A stretch of DNA of 64,000 nt, taken from assembly GCA_037176885.1 (NCBI GenBank), contig JAWWNJ010000076.1:62001-126000 (forward strand), read 5' to 3'. The position numbers and the translations under genes are program-made. Within the stretch, counting starts at the first letter, position 1. The number at the start of each line of letters is the position of its first letter. Positions 33,150 to 43,802 of the stretch are shown piece after piece. The notes beneath the pieces are model-generated. The model searched no databases, was not told the DNA's origin, and was given only the letters and a program-made list of their open reading frames with translations. The stretch is from Favolaschia claudopus. Taxonomy: Eukaryota; Basidiomycota; Agaricomycetes; Agaricales; Mycenaceae.

Positions 33150-33320
33150 TATGAGTTCAAATGCGGCGGTAGGACCGCTCATTCACACTGAGACTCGCAG
33201 GAAAAGGCGTAGAGGTTGAGATCAAAGCAGAGAGCCTGAGAGCGTCACCGCCCTCGTTGATAGTGTCGATGACTAAGCCTCAAATGTGGTGGTTCGACCA
33301 CTCACTCACACCGAGAGCCC
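33150..33320. repeat. Isolated diverged hairpin repeat remnant
   Basis: Two copies of the dispersed hairpin unit lie outside the main element copies. One is GCGGT-AGG-ACCGC at 33166-33178. The other is GTGGT-TCG-ACCAC at 33289-33301, in which both arms of the stem have changed together. Confidence 0.75.
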
Positions 33321-33489
33321 AGCAAAAGACGGAGACCTGGATCATGATGTTGAACTTGAAGTGCTAAAACATCCAAAAAAGGAAATTCGCCCTCCACTGT
33401 TTGTCGCCCACTTCCGAGTTCAAGAAATGAGCTCGAAGAAGTGTCGTCTTTGGCATGGAGACGGAGGGAGATCTTGGTATGATGGTTAT

Positions 33490-34259
33490 TATCGTCGTTT
33501 ATTCCAACTTCGCCGCAAGCTGCTATCTACACGTCCAAGCGTGTGGAAGACTACGCACATTTGACTCGAGGAGGTCTCGTTTTGTTTGCTCTGTTGATGG
33601 GCACGAAGTATAATCGAGTGCGTGCTTGTTTCATTCATACGGAATCACACCAATGCCAAAGTAGGGCCTTCCCGGATGCGATACAGATAAGTATTGCATA
33701 TAGCTTGGCACGATGCGGCCTCGGAGACACTCTCCTCTTAGCTTCTCAGACCCTTGAACAGACAGAACTGTCTGCTTTTCTGAGAGTATGGCGCGCCGAT
33801 CTACGGCGGGAGCTTTTTCACACAACCAGAGCATTCTGGATGATAGAGCCCATTTCCAATGACTTTCCCAACATCACTATTCTACGTCTCTACACTCGTA
33901 CTCCAACTTCCCTCCCCCCAGATCTTGATTCTGTTGATAGTTCGCTATGGGTTCGAAAGGCCCCAGACCTTGCGTTACTCGGAAGAATGTTTCAAGATCA
34001 TTTCCACTGGACGTCAATAATCCCAGCCCCCTTCCTTTCAATTTTCATACAGGCGCTATGCTACAGACGTCTGGCGGAGGTCAGTACGGACCAGTTGTGC
34101 CGTCGGCCTATCAGCCTTCTGATGAGCTTCGAATACTGCAGGCTCATGTTTCCGACGACACGGTTTATGAGGCATGCCGCCCCTGTCTTCCTTCCTCTCA
34201 ATACGTGGGCATCCCAGAAAAGCTTTTCACGTCAAAGTTTCCATTCGCTTGATCGTTGA
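33490..34259 (+). pseudogene. XPG/GEN1-like nuclease remnant
   Basis: AIYTSKRVEDYAHLTRGGLV and LFALLMGTKYN match the second half of XPG-like proteins just before and at the catalytic GGDYD motif. After a likely intron (33619-33689) come ISIAYSLARCGLGDTLLLAS, LSAFLRVWRADLRRELFHT, DFPNITILRLYTRTPT and APDLALLGRMFQDHFHWTS. The N-terminal nuclease half is not found upstream, where hairpin repeats lie instead. The motif expected as GGDYD reads MGTKYN, losing two aspartates. This is a truncated and probably inactive relative of the 27-29 kb gene, on the opposite strand. Confidence 0.65.
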
Positions 34260-35200
34260 GACTATTCTTGGTCGATGCAGCGGACCTCTGAGCGCCAATC
34301 TGAGCATCACTGTACCACGTCAAATCCTTGCCCATGCCCTGCCACTCATGGTACATCACTATGAAATGAGTCACTCTGTGTCGCAGCCCGCTCCAGCCCT
34401 TATTCTACCATCGGTACTCGACATTCTTGTCATGCAGCTTTTTCTTCACTCACTCTCTTTCCTTAGATCCTCGATCATGCTCCGCACTCTCTGGCCGAAG
34501 CGTCTTCGTCAGAGCGCGCGAGGCGCTGCGGCACTGTCACGTACTCGGCTGCGCTGGTTTATGCCATGAAAGTTCATTCGACTTTGTACCCGCTTGAGAC
34601 AGTCGGTCTGGATCGATATTTGTACGCAACTGTGAGGGCTATTCTTCGAGAGCAAAAAAGCCCAGAACAAAGAAAATATTCATCCCGATGTTGCATAGTC
34701 ACTATCCAGATCTAGTTTCACTCATAAAACAATTTGTCTCTTTGTCTTTCTCGTGGCGGGTGTGAGCAAGAATGTCTCATCGGAAGGGAAGAAACTGAGC
34801 TGAAGGGTGAATAACGCTGATGCACAGCATTCTGTAACTCGCACAAACTATACCACCACACGTTTTATTTTTTTGGTTCCCATAGTTGAGATTGACAAGG
34901 GAGAAGAATCAGAGCACCTGAGTGGGTTTCATGCCATGTGTCAGACTGTCCAGAAAAAATAATGGAGAGAACAAATGTAGTTAAATGGAGGATACATGAT
35001 CACGCTCCGCCAAACTGGTAATCTATCGTAGTGCTACCAAGGTTAGTCGAAAAAGCGCTCGTCCGGCTTTAAGCGGCTATGTAAATGGATGAGGATTGCA
35101 ACTACAACACAGGCTGTTGTACCGACCGTCAAGACCCATTCATGCGGCTCATCCCAATCATGACCTGGAGGCGGGTTTCCACCCTGCGAATTTTATGAGC
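34260..35200. other. No gene supported
   Basis: Short frames only. The first 300 bp (LAHALPLMVHHYEMSH and following) might be a decayed tail of the XPG-like remnant. Confidence 0.4.
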
Positions 35201-35201
35201 G

Positions 35202-36967
35202 TCATGAAAGACTTCGCCAACAATGTACCTCAGGATAGGCGAATCCGTCATGCATCCAGCATCGCAACATTTCCGTAGGCAGACTCGGTTCATTGCGGCG
35301 AGATCGTCGCGAGTATGGAGGTGTGCCTATATGTTGTTTCCTGGAAGGACCGGGTATCGAAGGAGATCGAACCGAGCGCTTCTTTCCCGCCATGCTTTTT
35401 TTCTCCTTTGCTTGCGGTAGTTTGAGGGCTCGCCCGCGACGCCGGTGGCCGGTGTCATGCGGAGTAGGATCATCAGTCGAGTCATTGACATCCAGTTCGG
35501 TCAGATCCGAACCTTCAAAGCCGTCGTCCGCTTAGATATGCGTCAGCACACTCAATCATAATGGAAAACGAACGACTTACGCGTTGATTGCGGAGAAGGT
35601 GCAATGATATTCGGGTTCAAGAGCGACTGAGATAAACCTCCAGATTGGATCTGTGACTGAGCTGGTCGAAAGACAAATGGGTCTTTTGCGGTCACGGTGG
35701 CAGTGAGAATGAAATGTTCCGCCAGTGCAAACAGTTCGCTCGCAGACAGCTCGTCTGGAGCTTTGAGTGGTCCAGGAAGCTTGAATCGCGAGGTATCATA
35801 GAACGCGTCACCATCAGCGGCGATTGCTGGCCAAGGGGGGTATATCTCGTCGGAGCGGCAATAAGCTGTCCAATACTTAAGAAGGGTATTCGAAAATAAA
35901 CAGTTGGCATACCCCAGAGTTGAACCAGATAGCAATTGACTATCACAGAAAGTCCCGGAGCCATGTAATCTTTCACGCACACAAAGGGAAAGATTGGTAC
36001 CCCGAACAAGTTACGGGGCACCAAAATCTCCTTGTTGTTGATAGAAGCTAAAAGAGAGGGTGCTCAGGGGCAGGACGACGACTGAAGAAGCCATGAACTC
36101 ACCGGGAATGACAGAATTAGCATGCCTCGCCCATTCCATGTCAAAGGCGCCCTGAATTCCAGCAACCATATCCGGAACACCCTCCGATGAGTGCGAGTTG
36201 ACCCTGCAATTCGTTAGCGACCTCAAGGTGCGCCAGAAGAACCTACACTCCGTAACGCAAATCCCCGTTTGTTTCGCGATGCGCCCAAAACAGGCAAAGC
36301 TCGATGTTTCCAACCAGTCCCCCTCGACAAATATCGTTCAATGCTTTCGTGGCAGCTTGCGGGAAAACGGCTTGGTTCCTGGAATGGTTGGTTTCAGCCA
36401 CCGCATGAGTATAATGAGAGAAAAAGACCACGTTTCTACGTTGGATGGAACTTTCAGAGCCTGACGATCGTACTCTGCTTGCTGTTCAGAACTTAATGCA
36501 GTCCACATGCTGCGTTGGCGCTCGTCGATACAATCTAGGAGCCTTTTGCTGGCCTGGGTTGCAACATTCGCCGCGGCGGTTCTGATGGTGGTGCGTTGCT
36601 GTAGTCCGAAGAGGTCAAAACCAGTGACGGGCGGGAGCTGAAGAAATGCGGGAGCAGATTTCATGTCCTTGATATGATTGTTGAATTTCTTGAGAATGCG
36701 CTGGGGTAGATTAGCTGATAACCGCTTGGCCTTGCTGTAATGAAAGCTCACATTTTTCCATCCCTTCTTGTCTGTTCCATTGGGGGGTTCACTGGCCAAC
36801 CCTGAAAATAGCTCCAGCTGCATGATCTCCTCGATCCTCTCGTTCTTCCATTGGGTCAGCTCAACGGAAGACATAGACTGATATTTGCCCCAGAGAGTCG
36901 GAAAAAGTGTCACGATGTGGGTTTCTTGTTCGGCATTGAACTTGCTTTTTCGCCCTGGCTTGCTCAT
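35202..36967 (-). CDS. Unrecognised multi-exon protein with disordered C-terminus
   Basis: The start at 36967 reads MSKPGRKSKFNAEQETHIVT, then TLWGKYQSMSSVELTQWKNE, FNNHIKDMKSAPAFL, ERQRSMWTALSSEQQAEYD, PQAATKALNDICRGGLVGNI, FWAHRETNGDLRYG, VNSHSSEGVPDMVAGIQGAF and, in the later exons, PPWPAIAADGDAFYDTSRFK and APDELSASELFALAEHFILT. The last part is acidic then basic (DLTELDVNDSTDD, GHRRRGRALKLPQAKEKK). At least six introns are needed. Proteins with this layout (an N-terminal motif with Trp and a central Gly-rich oligomer-like domain) are multi-copy in mushrooms. I cannot give a function. Confidence 0.55.
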
Positions 36968-37072
36968 GACAGTCTGCGTCAGGAGTGGGTTGTATGCTCT
37001 TGTTGAATAGCCGGTGAAATAAAGGAGATTTCAAATGGAGGGAATTTCAAATCATTATCAAGGATAGCCATA

Positions 37073-37415
37073 GATAATAGGTGCGGTCAGAGTAGTCCGA
37101 AAAGTATCCGAACGCTGTCCGAACGACGTATGCGAACGAGAGTTGAAAGAAAATGTTTTCGGATCCGTATTCCAGTTCCAACCTTGACCGGACCTATAAA
37201 ACAGTCCGAAAACTCTCTGGAACGATGTCGTCCGAACAACCTGCCCTTCCATTATAAATGCCTATACGTGTTCGGACGGTCCGAACAGTGTGCATACCGG
37301 CTCTATGAGTCGGTATGCAACAGCGTCCGTACGGACAATCCGAACGACTCCATCACGAAGTTTTTGGATCGCTCGTTCGGATTCTCGTTCAGACTACTCT
37401 GACCGCACCTATTAT
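37073..37415. mobile_element. MITE-like element with terminal inverted repeats
   Basis: The two ends are inverted copies: ATAATAGGTGCGGTCAGAGT then AGTC at the left, and the reverse complement at the right (GACTACTCTGACCGCACCTA then TTAT), about 24 bp with almost no mismatch. Total length is 343 bp with no ORF of note. The inside is crowded with TCCGAAC-type subterminal repeats in both directions. The likely target duplication is TA if the repeat proper begins GGTGCGG, but a longer A/T duplication is also possible. It lies between two minus-strand genes. Confidence 0.8.
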
Positions 37416-37610
37416 TATTGACGAAAGCGGCACATCCAGCTGTCTTGCACTTGCACGTAAACTCGAGCTGAGGAGGTACTTGGAGGCAGTTGAATGATCG
37501 GGCGATGGGAGGAAGAACATGACTCCAAGAGTCCAAGTTCGGACATTCTGACTAAGTATGTGACGAAATATCAACGTAATCTACAGATTATCTACTTGAA
37601 GCCACAAGAA

Positions 37611-38967
37611 TTAGTTTGGATTCCAAATCACAGAGGACTTGTGTACACAGCCGTGGCACACAAGACTCTTCACCTGTGGACTAAGTAGGAATGCATAGAT
37701 GATGTTCAGAAACCCCCCTCGTTCAAGTACTTGTATCTTAGATTCGAGGGTTCTGGTGGAGGCAGCGAGGAATGATATTGTTGCCCTGAGAGAATTATCA
37801 GTATCCTGGGTCAATCCCTGGCTGTCATCCCATTCACGGTGTTACGAAAGAGGATGATTGGTATGAACGAAAATCGAAAACGAAAACGGCTTGGCCTACC
37901 TCGTATCCTCGCAGCTTCCTTCAATTTTCTCTCATCGTCAGCTACGGCTTCTTCTATTCTTCGCACTGTTTGCACGTCTGGCCACTGGCCAGGTCTGAAC
38001 TCCTCGTGGTCACAATATGCAGCCTGCATTTGCTCCGGAGTTGGAAGGGAAGGACGCAAATCGGCGCGTATTTCGGGGGGGTGGACCAACGGGTAATCTG
38101 CTAAAGCAGACCATCGTCTGGGTATTGGCAGGTTAAGGCTTGACCGTGAAGAGGAGAAAATTGGTGGAGAAGGTGCAGCAGAGAGTGCCACTAGCTCAGG
38201 CTCAATTTGGGGGGAAGGGGTCGCCTTGGGGCGGGATAACCAATTTTTTACGATCTCTATTCGATCCAGTTTAATCCTCGAAGAAGCCGATGAGCTTGAC
38301 GTGGACAGTGTCGTCGACAGAATTGGTGGGACTGGAGCAGAGGGCTCAATTTCGATGACTGGGGTCTTGAGACCATGTATTTGACGATGACAATTTTCGC
38401 AAACACGATACCAGGCGGCTGGAGTGCGGGGAGAATGCAGCTCCGCAAGACAGACCCCAGGCGACAGCTGCAAGTCCGTTCCCCCCAAATCAATCAGAAG
38501 GTCGTCAAATGGGGCACAGGCAACGCAAAAACTGTCGCCACACTTGGCGCAGCGCTATGTAATTATCAGCATACAGAATAGAGAGTGATTCGAACACGAA
38601 CGATGCCCGGGTGTCGGAGGGAAAACTTGGTGTTGCAACCGAACGATAAACAATGTCGTGTGTGGATGGGTATCTGCGAAAACGGGGTGAACGACGCAGG
38701 ACAGCTCACTGGGGCGAGATATGTGCTTACAAGGTCCCTTTGCCACGGAAACAAGATTGCTAGACGGGCGTTGACTGCAGATGGCGGTGTTTGAGCTGTA
38801 TTAAGGTCCGAAATTTTGATTATGGTCGGCGTCGGCCGAATGAAACCAGAGATCGCGGCCCCAAATGAATGAGCCATAGCCCCAATGAACCAAGAGATCG
38901 CGGCCGCAAACGAATGAGCCATAGGCCGAATGAACCCAAAGATGGCGGCCGCAAATAAATGAGCCAT
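37611..38967 (-). CDS. FYVE-like zinc finger protein
   Basis: Exons joined in frame give an N-terminal triple repeat, then ILFPWQRDLIPIHTRHCLS, CNTKFSLRHPGIRCAKCGDS, FCVACAPFDDLLIDLGGTDL and AAWYRVCENCHRQIHG. The order C...C, RCxKCG, FCxxC and CxxC resembles a FYVE finger, which binds PtdIns3P on endosomes, but the usual RRHHCR core is shortened (RHPGIRC). After a Ser/Pro-rich middle comes PTPEQMQAAYCDHEEFRPGQ, a helical segment RRIEEAVADDERKLKEAARI, and a C-terminal helix SFLAASTRTLESKIQVLERG ending near 37611. FYVE proteins act in endosome and vacuole traffic. Lipid binding here is uncertain because of the altered core. Confidence 0.6.
38833..38967 (-). repeat. 3 x 45-bp tandem repeat at the N-terminus of the FYVE-like ORF
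   Basis: Three in-frame 15-residue units: MAHLFAAAIFGFIRP, MAHSFAAAISWFIGA, MAHSFGAAISGFIRP. Each starts with ATG and contains GCGGCC or GGGGCC GC-rich cores. Whether translation starts at the first, a later, or a downstream ATG is open. Confidence 0.75.
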
Positions 38968-39674
38968 GGTGACAAAACCACAAATTCCGTCTAGGCTTCA
39001 TAATGGCTTCCCAAAATTATCGCGGACAAAGCCGACGCCCACGTTGCCACGAAAACACGTACCGTGAAGCCCCCAGATACCTTCCAGCCTCGCTGTTCTT
39101 TTCAAAAAGCTAAACTGTCAGCTGCTGCGTAAGTGCGTCGTAAAATGCATCGTAAGAGACTGAGTTCTGATGGCATATGTGAGCTGGCTCGACTTGAACC
39201 GGCCCGTGTACCAACCAGTATAGGCGCGCGTCTGTCACGATGCAGTTGTGCGTGCGGTAGATAGTGACTGCTGTGAGTGCAAGACAAAGTATTCAGAAGA
39301 CAGTGGAATTCGATGGAGTGCTATACAGCATTTGATAGATTCATATAATCTCTGTATGAGTGTTATTTGTTAATCTGCAGAGCTGTGGTCAACCAAGTGC
39401 AAATGTCCATGTTGCTGGTAAGGTTGCTGGGGAGACGACGGTGAAAGCACAAGACGGCTAAAGGCGAGGAGGGTCAGGCACGCTGCGAGACACCACAGCT
39501 GGCTTGCTGTTAGCTGGAAAATATTGTACCACAGGACTGCGTCGCCTTGACTTTCGATAGCTGAACTTGATAACTGGCTTGCAGTCAAAGAATTCAGCCT
39601 CGCTCTCAAACAAACCACAACAAATATTATTATGGAGCGACATAATAGAGGGCACAGAAAGCTGACAAGATCAT
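38968..39674. other. No gene supported
   Basis: The minus-strand open frame at 39370-39720 is Leu/Ser-rich without motif and overlaps the recombinase 3' end. Nothing else is seen. Confidence 0.4.
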
Positions 39675-41346
39675 CTAGTAGGCACCCCCACACCCGCAGT
39701 TCCGTCCACAGACGGTGCACAGCAGCACAGGTTGCATGCCGGGGCGGAGAAAATTTTCTCGCTCAATGATTTCGCTGTCCGCCCAACTGATGAGGTAGGT
39801 GACAATGGTCACCCAACTGAACTCGGTTGACCACCCTCCCCAATCAGCTATCTTCCTTGGGCCCCATCGTAGGTATGCTGATAAAAACTGACATCCCCCA
39901 CGACGAAACGAGTGTGTACCGTACGGGAATGGATAGACGTCCACGTCGACAAGGCAGTTGCGAAACCACTCAAGAAAGGTATCAGATGCCTCAAGATGGT
40001 GGTTGAGATGGGAATGTGTGATGTGCGCTCAAAAAGACTTACCAGCGGCTCGTCTGACACACGATCTCCAGAATTCATCTTGCGGAACAGCGGACCCGAT
40101 TCTTTTCGGGCAGACAAGATCCAGGCAGCGATGGCCCGAACAGGACAGAGATAAGCTTCGCATTCGTCGCGCATATACAAACGAAATGGCTTGACCTCTG
40201 TTGAAGGAGTGAACAGGTGGCGAGGAAAACGAAGAACAAACGAACGTCCAAACTGGTCTGTCTTACGCCATCGCAGAGTCAGTTCGAAAGAAGAGGGAGT
40301 GGTAGCATCCGCAGGAATGAATTCCAGATCATCGAAGGTGATTCTGACTGCCTCGTCGCTGCGAAGAAGGCACCAAAAACATATCAACATCAAGGCATAC
40401 GTCTGCAGTCGAACGCGAGGCGATCCCCAAGCGCCGTTGTGTTTCCTCCGCCCAGGAACATACGGTGTCGGAACGGAGCGATTCTCAGCTTGATTGAAAT
40501 CATAAATCTTCTTCAAAGTTTCCTGGATTGACGTTTCAGATACTGCAGTAAAACAAGACGTCAACTTGCATGTCTGATTGCCTTTGCAGTGGTACTACCT
40601 TCGCCCGACCTCGTCTATGGCAAATGTAGATTAGGAGGCAAAGCGGCGCTGATATGGAAGCAGGGACATACCTTGGTGCGACGAAGATTGACTAGGTAGC
40701 CAGAAACTGTATCAGAAACAGAAGGGTTCCCTTTCCAAGTGCCACGGTCATCTTTGTGCCACTTGGCTTTGCCGAGTCTATGGTTATGGCCAAATGCATG
40801 GGTCATGGCTGCCCGCATTTTTTGGGCGTAGCTGTATGACTGGCGTATTTGGGCAGTAGGGATCACACGGCCTTGAGCATCCTTGCTGTCGCAGCTGCGT
40901 GCAAGACTGATAAGAGATACAGTAATAGAGAAATCAAAAGGACAAACCGGGACATTATCCACGCTACGATGAGGGCAGGACTGTCCGGATGAGGACGATC
41001 GGTGAAAAAAGGGGTGTCCTTGGTCCAATAAGAGGACGAGTTGAGCCACACCAGAAAAGCGTTTTGAAGACTACGGACGAGATCATGAATCAAGGGATGA
41101 ACCGCAATTCGGCAAAGGCACGTACAGTTCGTATTCTTTTTGTGTCCCCTCGGTGGTGCTGTTGCTAGCTTTCGATATCTGCTGTCGGAGTTCCTTGATG
41201 TCGACATCTGGCCGAATTGCCTCATCTTTTTCATCACCGTCAGAGTCGTCAACGACGGACTCGTGTTGTGCTTCGAGATCGGCCGTGATGTCGGTGAGGG
41301 AGACATGCTGAAGGGATTCCACAATACCAGGGAAGGGGCAAGACAT
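39675..41346 (-). CDS. Tyrosine recombinase-like protein (phage integrase fold)
   Basis: Exons joined in frame: an N-terminal part from the ATG at 41346 (SLTDITADLEAQHESVVDDS, then DIKELRQQISKASNS); after an intron NAFLVWLNSSSYWTKDTPFF; then SYSYAQKMRAAMTHAFGHN and NPSVSDTVSGYLVNLRRTKV, a core-binding-like helical domain; then the catalytic domain with TYALMLICFWCLLRSDEAVR (candidate first Arg), LTLRWRKTDQFG, CEAYLCPVRAIAAWI, YPFPYGTHSFRRGGCQF (His-x-x-Arg), IADWGGWST and TIVTYLISWAD (candidate Tyr). These are the R, H-x-x-R, W, Y landmarks of the family. Agaricomycete genomes hold many such stand-alone genes related to Crypton-type recombinases. Mobility or domestication cannot be told here. 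The C-terminus ends with a Cys-rich CTVCGRNCGCG motif that is unusual. Confidence 0.75.
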
Positions 41347-43015
41347 GAGGGTGAAGGTAAAGAACAGGAGGAATAGGGGGGAGCAACGCCATGAAACAAT
41401 AACATTGACCCAGCAGCGGGTGATTGCGACTCATTCGGTGTCGGCAGGGCGGCCATCAGCGTTTATCTACATTGTCTCTTCGCCAAGAAGGAATTCCATA
41501 TCGTCAGGTGCCTGTATCCATCGACCCTACATTAGCTGGGGGTGCCCGGCGCCGTCCTTCTTGTCCTTTCGCTGGGACTGCTTCCTTCGCAACGACTTCG
41601 GCGGTTCGTTTGATGTACATCCCCAGCAACAGCAGAGGAATCAGAACCGTCACAAGTCACCTAGCTGCTACTCCGGTCGACCTTGCCACCCTGCTCCAGA
41701 TTTCGGTCGCCCTCATCTTCGGGGACCTCACTTATCGCAATAGTATCGTCATCATACTCTTGGGACCCTCCACTTCCTCAATTTCCTTGTCGACATTATG
41801 CGATCCTTCATTAAGCTCCCAGGCCCGTCCCTCCAGACGTCACTACACTGTTGCCAGCGTCGTCGGTATCGGGACGGCGGCAAAACTCGTTTGGGTGACG
41901 AACACGACGCGAAGTCGAGTTTCAGAGGCGCTTTCGTCAATTCCATGCGAAATCGAATGGCGCTGGTCGAGTTAAAAACAAAGCAGGAATGGAAGGAGAG
42001 GTCCGGTTGGGCTGGGCGATGAGCTGTTTGGTTATATTGACAGGCGAGTCGAAGGTTTGCTTGAACTCAAAACGTTTTCTTGGATTTCGAAAGCGCCAGC
42101 CGGTTCGGAAACAAGATATAAACCGTGTTCAGCTTCAACAGCCATGGCGAGAACCGGTTCTGGCATCTTTCTGAAGGTCGCAGGTGACTGGGTCAGTGCG
42201 ATAGATTGTGGTGGACGTGGAGCGTTCGATGACGGGAGGCTCATCCTGGAACGGGGGATTTAGCCAATGTAGGCGCTTCCTAGCCCGGTTCCTGAGGTTC
42301 GGGTTCTGGTGCGGAGGAGAAGCGAAATTTTCCTGCAGACGATTAGATACGACCACCGAAGCATAAAAATCATGAAACGAACGGTGCGATTTCCGGAAAT
42401 GACCAAAGTTTTGCTCGCCACTGTCGACGGCAAAGATGGGGTGGAACGGTTGGCGATACCAGATCGACGTGGTACAAGTAGTGCCAGCGTAGGTCGAGTG
42501 GATGGCTGAAGCAATGGGTGTGTCGGCGAGCCCGCTCCAATTGGAGGCGAGGGCGCTGGCGCCGGGCGAGTCGGTGGTCCAGGTGTTTGCCCATTTCGAC
42601 GGGCTTGTCAACTGCGGGAAACCTTTTGCTCAGGCATTACGGACTGAGGAAACGGCTTTAGTGTGGCTATTGGTACGCGGGCGGTGGGCCCGATACCACC
42701 CTGCCCTAGCAAAGGAAGCGGCGTGAATTTGAGCAGAGGACTGAGAGTCGAGCAACGTGCAAATTCGAATACGGAGATGTTTCCTCGAGCAGCGTTGTGA
42801 GCCAATGGGTCCTAGACAGAGACACAATCTATGCCTAGTGGTTGTACCATGGTATCTATTATGTCCCAGCAAATGAAGGGAGACGGTCCGCTTCATGGAC
42901 TGGAGGAGAGGCCTGAAAATTCCCAATCAATTATAGAAAATTTGGATATCAGACATCAAGCGTACCCCTACGCGGGGTGGTTGACTGGAAGATGACCTAC
43001 GTCCCGACCACTCAA
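41347..43015. other. Region without a confident gene
   Basis: A minus-strand stretch at about 42135-42611 looks partly protein-like (WYRQPFHPIFAVDSGEQ, LRNRARKRLHWLNPPFQDEP, VIERSTSTTIYRTDPVTCDL), suggesting a hypothetical gene or remnant. Its upstream exons, around 42.6-42.95 kb, could not be joined reliably. Plus-strand frames at 41345-42022 have no motif. Confidence 0.35.
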
Positions 43016-43780
43016 ACCGGTACAACCAAGATGAAAGTGGGCTGAAAGAGTCTGAGGTAAGCCACTGCGCTACTCATCCGTACTGGAACCAATGTCTATT
43101 TGCTTAAAGTATGTCAATCGCTGAGGAGACACACGGAAATGAAGCAAACCTTTGGGTGAAAAGCCGATAACCTCATCAGCAAGAAACCGGTGCGCAAGCA
43201 TGGAAACATCAAGCAGTCTCAAATGTGGCGGTTGGACCGCTCGTTCACACCGATTGAGCATTGAGAGCGTCACGATCGTCGGTGCCGCTGAGAGCGTCAA
43301 ATGTGGCGGTTAGACCGCTCCTTCACACCGAGACCCGCAGCGGAAGACCGAAAGTATAGATTGAAGCGCCCATTCGCACCGAGACCCGCAGCGAAAGATG
43401 GAGAGGTGTAGATTAAAGCATTGGAAGCGTCGTCGCGCTCGTAGGTACCGCTGAGAGTCGCGAAAGTCCGGCTTCCCATGGTGCTCGACAGGCATTCTAA
43501 CGCGCTCCCGCTTGCACGGTATGCAGCGTACAGAATCCCTCAAGCGAGATGAAAGGGGGAGAGAGGAAGAATGTACGAGTCACGCAGTTACCGCTGAGAG
43601 CCTCAAATGTGGCGGTTAGACTGCTCATTCACACCGAGGCTTGCACTGGCTTGCAGCGGAAGACAACTTGAAAGATGCCAAAACGAACAAGTCTGAGTTT
43701 GTATGTGTTTGCACACTATGATTAACTCTGAGTCTCACATAGTACTTAGGATGCTCGGGGAGGTACGAGACACAGTCATA
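43016..43780. repeat. Orphan 5' end of the element family (copy E)
   Basis: 43016-43215 repeats 25070-25260. 43220-43650 carries three hairpin units (GCGGT-TGG-ACCGC and GCGGT-TAG-ACCGC types) with the AACGCGCTCCCG stretch. 43678-43779 (from AAACGAACAAGT to CGAGACACAGT) recurs at 57831-57932 beside copy D. No gag, integrase or ORF2 is attached, so this is a truncated or recombined end. Confidence 0.7.
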
Positions 43781-43802
43781 TACCGCCGTAGATACAAGTA
43801 GG

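Noticed and set aside
39170..39260. GACTTGAACCGG stretch resembling a tRNA T arm on the minus strand
   Set aside because: The T stem has mismatches and the expected 5' acceptor complement (GAGCTGG) is not found upstream on that strand.
41345..42022. Plus-strand frames of 132-183 residues upstream of the recombinase
   Set aside because: They overlap each other and the recombinase promoter side, are Ser/Arg-rich without motifs, and show no intron structure.
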